Of a stretch of 64,000 nt of DNA, positions 1 to 12,032 are shown piece by piece. Location of the stretch: positions 11,484,716 through 11,548,715 of the forward strand of contig JAJEKV010000027.1 in assembly GCA_021234155.1 (NCBI GenBank), written 5' to 3'. Every line of letters starts with the position of its first letter. Positions within the stretch are counted from its first letter, which is position 1. The position numbers were made by a program, and so were the translations under genes. Origin of the DNA: Isoetes taiwanensis (lineage: Eukaryota > Streptophyta > Lycopodiopsida > Isoetales > Isoetaceae). The notes beneath the pieces were generated by a model. It did no database searches and had not been told where the DNA came from. It saw only the letters and a program-made list of their open reading frames with translations.

Positions 1-570
1 ATCGTTGTTATTTAACTTATTTCCCTATGATACATATACGTACGGCAATTTCTATGCAGTTATTAGGATCTATATTTAAGTTATCAATAAAAAGCTTATA
101 ATACATGCGCACACCTTACTTAAGGCTAGGACGCATCCACCCATTGAGCCGGCGTGGAGTAATTTGGAGATGACTTGGTCGTTGCATTGCTCCCATAGTT
201 TTGCTCCACTTCATTGTTGTAGTTAGCTACTACGTCAGTCTCGCACGTTGAAGGCCTCCTAAGCACTAAGATAGATCTATCTTACGCTTCGGCCATTGCC
301 GGAGTGAACTCTATTCTACGGGTTGGTCAATTCGATGCAAGTATGTTCAATCATAAGATTGAGCCCCCCCACTTTCTTCGAAAAGAAAATGGTTCTGCAC
401 CCCTTCAATGACGTTCTACACAACGTCATTCATCCTTAAGAGGTTATACGCTTCTTACTTAGCGCATTAATTTACTAGCCTTAGCTAACATATATAACTA
501 TCTAAGATGGATGCACATATTATGTTATCATTTATTTCAATATAGTTACGGGTTACCTACTTAGTTAGAA
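1..570. other. No gene recognised; possible repeat tissue
   Basis: This stretch lies downstream (minus-strand sense) of the copia gag/protease remnant, but I see no reverse transcriptase or integrase motif here. The expected continuation of the copia pol gene is therefore missing or replaced by unrelated sequence. No open frame of note is present. Confidence 0.4.
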
Positions 571-700
571 CGATTCTAAACCACTGTTTACTAGAGCAAA
601 CATCAACCAGGAAATCAGTAGAATTAACTACTGATCGTTCAGCTCCACTATCAACTATAAATTCATCAGCTTCACTATTAGTACAACATCTATTTACTTT
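571..700 (-). pseudogene. Copia-type aspartic protease remnant
   Basis: The minus strand, just downstream of the gag ORF, encodes a short frame with the retroviral-type protease signature FIVDSGAERSVVN, where the catalytic triad is D-S-G. In Ty1/copia elements the protease follows gag directly, as here. The frame stops about 25 residues after the motif, and no integrase or reverse transcriptase follows, so this is a truncated remnant. The motif and its position are seen directly; the family assignment rests on the neighbouring gag. Confidence 0.6.
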
Positions 701-776
701 GCAAGTTGACATAACAAACGGTTTTACCTCTTGATCATCTTGTTCCTTTTACAATACTCTGCTCATTGATGATTTC

Positions 777-1727
777 TTAAGTAATATTGACTCCGGCCGC
801 ACTTCTTCCTCTTCCTCTTGATGATATTCTTCTTCCCCTTGACGAACTTCCCCTTTCAACGTTCCATCTTCCTCTCCCCCTATTATAATTCTTGGGACTT
901 GAATAGTTTGTGGAGATATGTCCCATTCCACCACAGTTAAAACAAGACATCTCCTTATTAAGTTTAGGGCATTTAGCTTTTACATGCCCCATTTCCCGGC
1001 AGTAAAAACAAGGACCAACAGGTTTTATACTCTTCCCTTTCAAATTTTCAATAAGCAAAACCTCTGGATTTTCTTCTTTCTTACTAACAATTTTTTGTTC
1101 GAGTTCTGTTCTGACTAGTCTTTCTGCCTCATCACGATTTTTAGTTGTGGATCTAATAAGTATGGACAATACCTCATATTTCGAAAAAGCCCGAGCTATA
1201 GCTAAGACTTGAAATTCATCACTTAGCATTGCACCTGCTGCATCTAAATCTGCCAAGATATTATCCAATCTTGCAAAAAATTCTGTAATATTTTCATCAT
1301 CGTTGTATTTTAATTGTCTCAATTCTCTGTCTAATACATCTAGTTGAGAAGAGGATTTTCTTTCATATTTGTTTATCAAGTATGTCCACATCTGCTGAGG
1401 ATTTAATCCTCTCATCCTTAACAAAATACTAGAACCAACTTTGCATGCAATTATTCCTCTAGCTTCTCTAATTTTTTGCAGAGAAAATGCACCACTATCT
1501 GTCTTACCAGAACCTTCAGTAGATTTACTCTCTCCTTCAGCTATCTTCATTTTTCTGAGCTTCTCCAGCACCTCCTTCAGATCTTTTCCTTCCAGAGGCT
1601 GCACGATCTCCATCAGACCTTCTGCATCTAATACCTCCTGAATCTTGGCCTTCCATATTTGGAATCCTGGACCTTCTGTATACACTTCTACAACACTAAG
1701 AAGTGATGCTCCGAATCTGGTACTCAT
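777..1727 (-). CDS. Copia-type retrotransposon Gag with two zinc knuckles
   Basis: This ORF of 316 codons starts 14 bases after a tRNA-iMet-like primer binding site, as expected for gag of a Ty1/copia retroelement. Residues ~1-200 match the general layout of the plant copia Gag domain: WKAKIQEVLDAEG near the N-terminus, then a leucine-rich region with the phrase QLKYNDDENITEFFARLDNI. Residues ~235-275 contain two CCHC-like knuckles (CFYCREMGHVKAKC and CFNCGGMGHIS), the second lacking its last cysteine. The C-terminus is rich in arginine and glycine, typical of RNA binding. Gag would form the cytoplasmic virus-like particle. The frame is open, but pol is not intact behind it, so the element is not autonomous. 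Confidence 0.85.
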   Translation of the reverse strand: MSTRFGASLLSVVEVYTEGPGFQIWKAKIQEVLDAEGLMEIVQPLEGKDLKEVLEKLRKMKIAEGESKSTEGSGKTDSGAFSLQKIREARGIIACKVGSSILLRMRGLNPQQMWTYLINKYERKSSSQLDVLDRELRQLKYNDDENITEFFARLDNILADLDAAGAMLSDEFQVLAIARAFSKYEVLSILIRSTTKNRDEAERLVRTELEQKIVSKKEENPEVLLIENLKGKSIKPVGPCFYCREMGHVKAKCPKLNKEMSCFNCGGMGHISTNYSSPKNYNRGRGRWNVERGSSSRGRRISSRGRGRSAAGVNIT

Positions 1728-1740
1728 GATTCTTGTTTGT

Positions 1741-1753
1741 TGGCTCTGATACT
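1741..1753 (-). other. Primer binding site of the copia element
   Basis: Read on the minus strand this is TAGTATCAGAGCC, one base away from the TGGTATCAGAGCC complement of plant initiator methionine tRNA used by most copia elements. It sits immediately between the inferred LTR border (TG/CA at 1756) and the gag start. Confidence 0.75.
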
Positions 1754-1755
1754 AA

Positions 1756-2447
1756 TGAAGAAAACAGAAACAACAAGACGTGAACAAATCAACTAGATGT
1801 AATATCACAATCAGACCTTTGTGGGTTGCAGATATACTAAAGCAATAATACTGCAACTGTGATTGGCGATTCGCTGCATAGAAAAGCTTTCTAGCTAGAA
1901 AAGGCAGAGCAAGGTGATTCACCACCATAGTTCGCTCACTGATTTGATTCCAGTTAAAAGACCTTGAGCAACAAATAGATAGCGAGCAATTCAAAGCTTC
2001 TGCTCTACTGCTCCAGAATTTCTATACACAACCAAATCAACAGATAAGTCTGCCCAACCGATTCAGAACTTCGTCTCAGATAAAACCGACATGGACGTTC
2101 AACAGGCAAAGCTATCGGATCAAACCGACATGGACGTTCAACAGGCAAAGCTATCGGATCTTCCACAATTTCTTCACTGCAGGTGAAATAAGCGGAGGAT
2201 CAAGCCGTCTATGCCGGATGTCAGCTTCTGCACATCTGCTTTTTGCCTTGATACCTTTTCCTCGAACCATCTGTCGAATTTATAACAGTATCTCCACCGG
2301 CCTTGATCTTGAATACACGTGCCTCCATTTCATATAATATATTGTTTAAATCCATATACCATATAAAAGCCATATGGCATGATACCTCTACAAAAGCTTT
2401 GAGTCACTTGAGATAAAAACCGCATGATAATCAAGGGGATTTATCAT
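1756..2447 (-). mobile_element. Probable 5' LTR of the copia element
   Basis: The LTR edge next to the primer binding site is clear: on the minus strand it ends in CA at 1757-1756. The outer edge is a guess, placed at the TG of TGATAAATCCCC, which gives about 690 bp. A TATA-like run lies near 2352-2375 on the minus strand, and a 39-bp direct duplication lies inside. The second LTR is not in the window, so the outer border cannot be confirmed. Confidence 0.5.
2083..2160. repeat. 39-bp perfect tandem duplication
   Basis: Two identical 39-bp copies (2083-2121 and 2122-2160) begin AAACCGACATGGACG and end CTATCGGATC. They lie inside the inferred copia LTR, so they may be an LTR U5/R-region duplication. 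Confidence 0.9.
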
Positions 2448-5400
2448 TTCTCAAGGGGACATAACTCATCCTTAAATGGTATGCACAACCAAGTGTTATG
2501 GAGGAAGCAAATGTGCCGCTATCTACAAAAGATATGAAGGTTACCTCGTTGTGGCTTTCTCTGCCCTAGGCATAGGAACAGTACTAAGACCTTCCAGTGC
2601 TAAGTCCTTCTAGCCCAGATAGCACTACTACAAAATTTGAAGACATAGATTGTTAGAGTATTAACCACATTATATCACTACTTTTGTCCATCATAAAACA
2701 AAAGTCGCATCATATCACTTCATATGATTGTCAGAACAGAACAAAAGTAAATTTCAGCATATGAAACACATTTGACAGGTTACTCAGTCCAATGAAACTA
2801 TTGTGACCATAGAGGCAAGCTAACATAAAGGGAATCACTGATGTGCTACTAAAGGCAAGCCGCTTAATAGACTTGAACATTTATAGTTATATAGCCATAG
2901 GCATATGATGCAATTCAAAGCTGAATGGATTTATGGGGATTGGATCAAGCAAATAACACCGCCTTGGAACAACTGGTTAAGACTCTAGTAAATCCCTGCA
3001 ATCTTTCAAAAAGATCTACAATTTCTTGTTCCAAGAACAAAGCTAACATGGTAACAAAGAGTTAATATATGAAATGATGGTCTTTTTCATCCTATTTGTC
3101 TTTGAAATAGCAGAGTCTGAATGTTCCAATGACAAATGTTGCAAAAATATACCGCAAGAGCTGGAGCGAAAGAGCTCTACATAGTTTCACTTCTACAGAT
3201 GCTTGACTAATAGGAACAATAACAAAATAATGATGGTGCTAAATTAGACTAACAAAATTTCATAGGACGTGCATGGTAACCTGTGTAGAAAATATGTATT
3301 CATCTTGTGAAGAGCTAAGAAGATACGTATATGATGAAGTGTTCTTAAATAAATAGGCAAAGAAATATTGCAAGAAAATGAGTTGCTTGCTGCAAATCGA
3401 CTAATAGCCCTGTCAATGATGCCCAGAAAAAAATAGATTTTAGCTTTTGCAGAGAAACAATCTATGGAGCTGCAATAGAGAGTGATAACACTGAAAGGCG
3501 GGCACTAAAAATTGTAATATAGAAGCAAGCAAGCAAGTAGGTAAAAGGTATTGTGCAGAAATTATGAATAAGATATAATGATGGAGCATAATAGTCTGCC
3601 AGAGTATACTTCAAAAATCTATAAAATTAAAAAACAAACTTTGTTTTTGAAATGACCCAATGCAAATGAAGCTAAGCACGATCAGAATTTTGAGGTGAAG
3701 ATGAAGCATGCAAAATGAAGCTAAGCATTTAAAGAGACATTCTCGCGATTTTATTGGAAAATAAACTTACATCTTATAGATCCTTGGAGTTTGCATCAGG
3801 AATAATGAACCTTGGACTGTGCTACTTGTTGCATGAAGCCATCTATTCTGAGCTAAATGTTACATTTGGCTTTCACCATCTTATTTGATTCTTTAGCACA
3901 ATGCTGCATCCACACCTATAAAACTATTATCTCATCATGCAACTGCATCCCAACCTAATGCCCAACTAACTACACAGTAGATAGTTAATTTTCCTAGAAC
4001 AGTCACGGCTAAATCGTCTAATTGAATGGAACTGGAACAATGTGTATTTACTATGAATTATTAGAATCAAATTTAAACATGCTGGCTACAAACAACCAGG
4101 GACATCGTATAAGCCTTATAAATTTTGGAATTTGAAGAATAGATGTTGATAGCATGTAACAAAGCAAAAGGAAGCTCGATGCACTATCTCCAATAAATAG
4201 GAATACTGAAAGACAATTGCAAATGTACGCATTCAAGAAGTAGAAGCAAAGAATGATTTAGCTGCTCTTCTAGGCATGGCAGTGAATAAGTGTAAATCCA
4301 AAACATTTTTTAAAGACTTCAAGGCAAGATTTACGGTCCAAAACAAAACTACAACAAAACATAGTTCAAACAAAAAATTAGTTCAGCATGAGCAATCAGT
4401 GGCCTGATTTGAAAGACTTAAAGATATCTGCAAGAAGCTCCTTCCTAGTTGTAGTTTCACTCATGACTCCATACTTTAAAAAAAGGACATAGCATTTGAG
4501 CATGAAAACTCCAATACCATACAATATTTCGCCAAGTCTTTTCCATTCAGATTCAAACTTCTGAATTATGATCTGGGTCCATTTGGACCAAAGCATTCCA
4601 GCGAGGATTCTCACGATTTATTTTTCCAGTTGGAATAACCAATGGAAAAAGCCTCTGTAGATTAGATGAGAAGGAGAGTAAAGGGCCTAAGAGATTACTT
4701 GAACTTAAATGAACCACCTAGGGTAACCCAATGCTTCTGAATAGTAACTCAAAAAAACTTTATACAGTGCTGATGGATAAAGGCAGAAAGCCATCTAACT
4801 TTCCTGTATTTTGAACTTGGCTCAAGAAAACCATCATGAAACTCACAATACCTTTGCAAGAAATGGTTCCAAGATTATTTTCTCCACAAAAAGGGCATTT
4901 CCAAGTCCACTTTCAATGCAATAAAGGGTGCACTATATATGTTAGTATGGTAGATCTCCTTGGTCAAGTTGGATGGCTAGACGAAACTCATCAATTTATA
5001 TAGTGGATAATGAAATATAGGCTTCATCTCTTTGAATGTTCCAACATCAAAACATTCACGACAAATTTTCAACAGTTCCAGGATCAAAACATTTACAAAA
5101 CAATAGGAATTAGCTCAAAAATACCTCACGTCTTCATGTGCTCTTCGTAATAAAAAATGCTCCTTTCTACATATAAGCATGAGCTTCCATGCATGAAAAC
5201 TGCTTTCTCTGCTTTAAATTTCCCAAAATATGCAGTAATAACTGTTATTTCTGCTTCTAATTTCTCAAAGAATGCAGTGGCATTAGCTGAAACAAAAAAA
5301 AAAAAGAGAACTTAAGATGCACCTGTCATAACTATGCAGGAAAATCATCAGGCCCCGGTGAAAGAAACTCTAGTAACCCTATTGATCTTGGCCTATCAAA

Positions 5401-5870
5401 ATGAGTCTACCACGCTCCATCCAGATTGCTATCTGCATCTGCATAAATACAACACACAGGAAAATGCATTTATCAAAAGACCAGACGATTGTAGATTATC
5501 GATGGAACAATTCATCACCCCCATAGTTTGCAAAGCGCATCCATCACTGCAGATCCGGAGCATATCGAGGGAAGAATATTGAGCATCCTGCAACAGAGTA
5601 TTAAGAAGAAATGACTTTTTTTGTGGATGGCTCCAATCTGGCCGCCTATCCTCTATGGCACAAAATAGATACACCCAAACACGAAAATCCCCCTGCTCGA
5701 TATCATACCCAAAAAAATGTATGCTCCAAGAAATCATACCGAAATATGCCCAAAAAATATTAGCGATTTTTTGGAAGTACCAGAATATTTTCCGGTAACC
5801 AAAACACCAACAATCTTAGGAAGTCGCATTAAGAAAAAAACTAAAAACTTTTTCCACCAAACCAGAAAAT
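2448..5870. other. No confident gene
   Basis: About 3.4 kb of AT-rich sequence. Two minus-strand open stretches (5429-5737 and 4396-4614) have partly gene-like composition and could be exons of a decayed gene, but neither shows a recognisable domain and I could not link them by convincing splice sites. Nothing else is seen. Confidence 0.4.
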
Positions 5871-5984
5871 CCCAAATTAATTAATTAATTAAAATTAATT
5901 AACAAGATTGATATATGTAGTGATGAGAATTAAATTTGAATCTAGTATATCTACGATGTACATGGATTACAATTTTCGCTGTAA

Positions 5985-6172
5985 CTTTTGTAACAGCGGG
6001 TTTACTGACTATGGGATAATTTCATTCCCCTGTAACTTTTCTAACAACAGGGATAATTTCATTCGGGATAATTTCATTTCCCTGTAACTTTTCTAACAGC
6101 AGGTTTAAGAGGCGGCTTACTCTAGGCGCCCTTTTCTAACAGCAGCTTTAAGAGGCGGCTTACTCTAGGCGG
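5985..6172. repeat. Short shuffled duplications
   Basis: The phrase GGGATAATTTCATT occurs three times, CCCTGTAACTTTTCTAACA twice, and TTTAAGAGGCGGCTTACTC twice within 190 bp. The arrangement is that of overlapping local tandem duplications. No coding potential is seen. Confidence 0.8.
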
Positions 6173-6427
6173 CGGTGATGATGAGCAGGTCTACAATGGC
6201 GCATGAGTTCCAACTTCGGGCTTGCACAGACCGGGGGAGCGGAATGCTGTGACGTATTTAGAAACCGTGATACCAACTAATAGTTGTTAGATTTAGAGAG
6301 ATGTTTTCAGCATGCAATTTCTCCAATCACTAGAATCCTTCTAGCGTCTATTACATGGGATAGTAGATTCATTTGAGAATTTCATGGATATCGTCTCTTC
6401 TGTTGCTGAAAATGAAGAAGTGTTGCT

Positions 6428-6529
6428 GAAAAAGGCTTCTTTCGTAAAAAATGGATTAAGTCTAGCGTGTCTGGATTAAGTCTCAGACATGCTAGACTTA
6501 ATCCACTTTTTATGAAAGAAGCCTTTTTT
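6428..6529. repeat. Near-perfect ~45-bp-arm inverted repeat (hairpin)
   Basis: The arm at about 6428-6472 (AAAAAGGCTTCTTTC through TCTAGCGTGTCTG) is the reverse complement, with a few mismatches, of 6484-6528, leaving a loop of about 11 bases. This could be a small foldback MITE or the source of a hairpin RNA. No target duplication was identified. Confidence 0.85.
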
Positions 6530-6810
6530 AAATCTTACAGCCAAAACGCGACCACAGACAGGTATTACCCTTAACCTTAAATTGAACTCTTGAATCTTGA
6601 ACAGGGAACAAACCGAAGCTCCATGAGCTCGTGTTGGAACCTTTCACGACCATGAATGGTACTGTAAAGTTACCTTGTTTCAAGTCCCTTTGCAATCGTA
6701 TTCTTCTGCTGGTTGCCCTCTCATAGGTATGTTTTTAGCATACATGGGATCTCTGCATACAATTGTCCTTGGGTTGAATGTTTTTTCATGTTCAATCATG
6801 TTATCATTTC

Positions 6811-7630
6811 ATGTATAATATATTTAACAAAATTTGGACTTATTTAAATCCAATAAATGTACTTCAAGGATGCCATGATAATATTAGATGTATTTTTAAC
6901 TTTTATTGATTTTAATAATTTGTTCGGTTTATCTTTAGATAAAAAATATGATACTTACTAAAGTATAAAGTTGCTTTTTATACTAGTTCTCAATTTCATT
7001 TATTTAGAATTAAATTTTCATCTAAGATAGCTCTGTATAATTAAAGTATTATTTTTTCAAAATATTTAAAAAAAAGTTTTAGATTGAAATTAATTAAATG
7101 CTTATATTTATGTTTAATAAAAAAATAAATAGTTTATTATTGATTAAATGCCAATATATTTTTCAACAATAATAAATTATTCAATAGTTATTATTAAACC
7201 AATAACTTTATATGGTTTAATTAATTTCAACCTAAAACTTTTCTTAAAGTATTTTTAAAAGTGTAAAAATTTGTAAATTGTGAAATTCTCATAATAGTTT
7301 CAAGTCAATCGCTTATCGAACCATCAAATTTCATTTAAAGTTATCATGATTGCCAAATTTTGAATTTGTTAAATCACTGAAAATTAAAACTTTTATATTC
7401 TTGAAATATCTAGTTTTGAATAGATTCAAATAAAAATTAGTTTGGAAATCAATTGTATTCTTTGATAACCATTATAGTTTTAATTTAAAGATAAATTTAT
7501 ATTATTAAAACTTATAAAAATTATAACAATCAAGAAGAATCAAATAATACATATATTCTTATAATGGCGTGCTTGAAGTGCTATCTATTAAATTTGAATA
7601 AGTCCAAATTTTGTTGAGTATGTCATATGT
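6811..7630. mobile_element. ~0.8 kb AT-rich foldback element inside the array
   Basis: The first array unit is interrupted after ATGTTATCATTTC and resumes at CCTTTAACAA, exactly the order seen in intact units. The ~812-bp insert has long terminal inverted repeats: AACAAAATTTGGACTTATT near 6835 is mirrored near 7595-7612, and homology continues for over 100 bp inwards. A further inner pair (AAAGTTTTAGATTGAAATTA near 7074, mirrored near 7215-7247) suggests that the whole insert folds back on itself. A 4-bp direct repeat ATGT (6811-6814 and 7627-7630) may be the target duplication. No ORF is present, so it is non-autonomous. The superfamily is unknown. Confidence 0.8.
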
Positions 7631-7830
7631 CCTTTAACAAATAGTTGTATTCCCTGCAATTAGGATTCCTTATCACACAAAGAAAACAGTTATGTGCAGG
7701 GGTTTGTGGCAGGAATGCCACTTGCCTGCATCCCCAGGGCTAAATGTTCTCCAGACAGACTGAGTGGCCAATGCTCAACAAACATACTGGCCAAGTTCAA
7801 CAAATACACCCACTGCTTTGAAATGCCTAG

Positions 7831-7980
7831 CCTTCTGCGTGTTCTATATAGCTCATCGCTTTTAGATCACAAAATTTCTTGCTCACTGGATAACACATCC
7901 CATAGCCTTCTGCGTATTCTATATAGCTCATCGCTTTTAGATCACAAAATTCCTTGCTCACTGGATAACACATCCCATAG
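7831..7980. repeat. 75-bp tandem duplication within the array
   Basis: Two almost identical 75-bp copies start at 7831 and 7906 (CCTTCTGCGTGTTCTATATAG and CCTTCTGCGTATTCTATATAG). This secondary duplication is unique to this unit of the larger array. Confidence 0.95.
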
Positions 7981-10900
7981 CTAGACCTAGACAATCTAGC
8001 AGGGCAAAGTTGTGCTTCATCATCACAATGACCTGAAATCAGAGAGGAATTAGCACCAATATTCTTCATCTATGCTATTCTGGCTCACTAGCTCTACCAC
8101 AGTATTCATGCCCATTATTTTAGTAACAGGACACTGAAAATTCTGTTGACATCATCTTCTTCTGCTGGCTGCCCTCTCAGAGGTATGTGTTTAGCATACA
8201 TGGGGCTATGCATACAATTGTTCTTGGGTATTGGGTTGAGTGTCCTTTCACGTTCAGTCATGTTATCATTTCTCGTCCTATAACAAGTAGTTGTGCAGCT
8301 AGGGATTCCTTATCACACATAGCAAAACAACTAGCTGCAGGAGTTTGTGGCAGGGAACGCCACTTGCCTCCATCCCTATTGCTAAATGCTCTCCACACTC
8401 ATGTCCATTATTCTAATAACAGGACATCCTGTTGGCATTCTCCATTAGACTAAGAGACTGGCCATTCTTAATTCCAGTTTCACCATCTACTCTTTTAATC
8501 CGCGTTGGAACCTGTCACTCTTAGAACCTGTCACGACCATGAATGGTACTGTAAATTTACCCGGTTCTAAGACCCTTTTCAATCGTCATCTTCTTCTGGC
8601 TGCCCTCTCAGAGGTATATGTTTAGCATACATGGGATCTTTGCATACAATTGTTCTTGGGTATTGGGTTGAGTGTTCTTTCACGTTCAGTCATATTAACA
8701 TTTTTCGTCCTTTAACAAGTAGTAGTGCAGCAAGGGATTCCTCATCACACATATCAAAACAACTATCTGCAGAGGAAATAGAGAATACCTCGACCCTTTC
8801 CCACTTTCGGGTACTATGGGCCTTATGACTTCTAGATGGATTCTGGACCTCGCCAGTCGTCTTGCCTACAGGAGTGTCGACTGAGAGATGTCGTCGCTTA
8901 TCTGGGACAGACACTGCACACACATGCCTCGTCCCCAGGCATGAGATTCAGACTCTCTATGGTTTTCTTCCAAAACGAAGAAAGTAATTGAAGAAAGTCA
9001 ATTACGCTTCCATTCCTATTGCTAAATGCTCTCGACACAGACTTGGCCGCTGTTTAACAAAGACATCCATTTTTTTGAAATGCCTATTCTTCTGCTTGTT
9101 CTATACATCTCACCGCTTTTAAAGAGCTCATTGTTTATTAAGAGATCACAAACCCTTTTGCTCACTGTATAACACATATTGTAGCTAGACGAAGACAATC
9201 TAGCAAGGCAAACTTGTGCTTTATCACCAAGACCTGGAATCAGAGAGAAATCAACACCTTACTTTTCATCTCTGTTGTTCTACCTCACTGACTCTACCAC
9301 AGCGAACATGCCCATTATTTCAGTAACAGGACACTGAAAATCCAATTGGCAATCTCCATCAGAATGATGGTTCTTAATTCTAGTTTCACAATCTGCGTTG
9401 GAACCTGCTACGACCATGAATCGTACTGTAAAGTTGTCCTGTTTTAAGTCCCTTTCTAATTGTCTTCTTTTTCTGGCTGCCCTCTGAGAGGCATGTGCTT
9501 AGCATACATGGGGCTCTGCATGCAACTGCTCTTGGGTATTGGGTATTGGGTTATTCACGCTGAGTCATGTTATTATTTCTCGTCCTTTATTAAATAGTTG
9601 TGCAGTTAGGGATTCCTTATCACAATAGCAAAACAGCTATCTGCAGGAGTTTGTGGCAGGGGAGCCACTTGCCTCCATCCCTCGGGCTAAATGCTCTCCG
9701 GACAGACTGGCCACTATTCAACAAATACACCCACTGTTCTGAAATGCCTAGCCTTCTGCATGTTCTATACAGCTCACTGCTTTTAAAGAGATCGTAAAAC
9801 CTCTTGCTCACTGTATAATACATCCCATAGCTAGACTTAGACAATCTAGCAAGACAAAGTTGTGCATCATCACGAAGACATGGAATCATATAGGAATTAG
9901 CACATTTGCACTTCTCTGCTATTCTGGATCACTGACTCTACCACAATATTCATGCCCATTATTCTAGTAACAGGACATCCTGTTGGCATCAGACTGAGAT
10001 GTTGTTGGAACCTGTCACCGACCATGAATGGTACTGTAAATTTACCCCGTTTCAAGTCTGTTTTCAATCGTCATCTTCTTCTGGATGCCCTCTTAGAGGT
10101 ATGTGTTTAGCATACATGGGGTACTTGCATACAATTGTTCTTGGGTATTGGATTGAGTGTTCTTTCATGTTCAGTCATGTTATCATTTTTCGTCCTTTAA
10201 CAAGTAGTTGTGCAGCTAGGGATTCCTTATCACACATAGCAAAACAACTACCTGCAGGAGTTTGTGGCAGGGAACGCCACTTGCTTCCATCCCTATTGCT
10301 AAATGCTCTCCTTACAGACTGGCCGCTGTTCAACAAATACATCCATTTTTTTGAAATGCCTAATCTCCTGCTTGTTCTATACAGCTCACCGCTTTTAAAA
10401 TGCTCATTGTTTTTAAAGATATCATGAACCCTTTTGCTCTCTGTATAACACATCCTGTAGCTAGACGTAGACAATCTAGCAAGGCAAACTTGTGCTTGAT
10501 CACCAAGACCTGGAATTAGAGAGAAATCAGCACCTTACTTTTTATCTCTGATGTTCTACCTCACTGACTCTACCACAGCATTCATGCCCATTAATTCAGT
10601 AACAGGACACTGAAAATCCTGTTGGCATTCTCCATCAGACTGATAGTTCTTAATTCTAGTTTCACAATGTACTGCTTAGTATGTCTTGGAATCTGCCACA
10701 ATCATGAATTGTACTGTAAAGTTATCCAGTTTTTAGTCCCTTTCTAATTGTCTTCTTTTTCTTGCTGCCCTCTGAGGCCCTCTGAGAGGCATGTGCTTAG
10801 CATACATGGGGTCTCCGTATACAATTGCTGTTGGGTATTGGGTTATTCACGCTCAGTCATGTTATCATTTCTCGTCCTTTATTAAATAGTTGTGCAGTTA

Positions 10901-12032
10901 GGGATTCCTTATCACAATAGCAAAACAGCTATCTGCAGGAGTTTATGGCAGGGGCACCACTTGCCTCCATCCCTAGGGCTAAACGCTCTCCGGACAGATT
11001 GGCCACTGTTCAACAAATACACCCACTATTCTGAAATGACTAGCCTTCTGCATGTTCTATATAGCTCACTGCTTTTAAAGAGATCATAAAACCTCTTGCT
11101 CACTGTATAATACATCCCATAGCTAGACCTGGACAATCTAGCAAAGCAAAGTTGTGCATCCGTGGAATCATATAGGAATCAACACCTTTGCACTTCTCTG
11201 CTATTCTAGTAACAGGACATCCTGTTGGCATTCTCCATCAGACTGAGATGCTGTTGGAACCTGTCTTCGACCATGAATGCTACTGTAAGTTTACCCGGTT
11301 CCAAGTCTGTTTTCAATCGTCATCATCTTCTGGCTGCCCTCTTAGAGGTATGTGTTTAGCATACATGGGGTCTTTGCATACAATTGTTCTTGGGTATTGG
11401 GTTGAGTGTTCTTTTATGTTCAGTCATGTTATCATTTTTCGTCCTTTAACAAGTAGTTGTGCAGCTAGGGATTCCTTATTACACATAGCAAAACAACTAC
11501 CTGCAGGAGTTTGTGGCAGGGAACGCCACTTGCTTCCATCCCTATTGCTAAATGCTCTCCACACAGACTGGCCGCTGTTCAACAAATACATCCATTTTTC
11601 TGAAATGCCTAATCTCCTGCTTGTTCTATACGGCTCACCGCTTTTAAAGAGCTCATTGTTTTTAAAGATATCATGAACCCTTTTGCTCTCTGTATAACAC
11701 ATCCTGTAGCTAGACGTAGACAATCTAGCAAGGCAAACTTGTGCTTCATCACCAAGACCTGGAATCAGAGAGAAATCAGCACCTTACTTTTTATCTCTGA
11801 TGTTCTATCTCACTGACTCTACCACAGTATTCATGCCCATTAGTTCAGTAACAGGACACTGAAAATCCTGTTAGCATTCTCCATCAGACTGATAGTTCTT
11901 AATTCTAGTTTCACAATGTATTGTTTAGTATATCTTGGAACCTGCCACAACCATGAATTGTACTGTAAAGTTATCCAGTTTTAAGTCCCTTTCTAATTGT
12001 CTTCTTTTTCTTGCTGTCCTCTGAGAGGCATG

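Noticed and set aside
4396-4614. Minus-strand 72-codon frame ending KELLADIFKSFKSGH
   Set aside because: Gene-like composition but no recognisable family and no linked exons; not enough to call a gene.
5429-5737. Minus-strand frame with a vaguely PCNA-like phrase (CSDGCALQTMG)
   Set aside because: Only about eight positions resemble the PCNA N-terminus, spacing differs, and no following PCNA exon is found. Probably coincidence or a very old fragment.
9999-11676. Open frames of 142 and 162 codons repeated in the tandem array
   Set aside because: They are shared because the DNA is repeated. They start at variable points, are broken in other units, and encode nothing recognisable.
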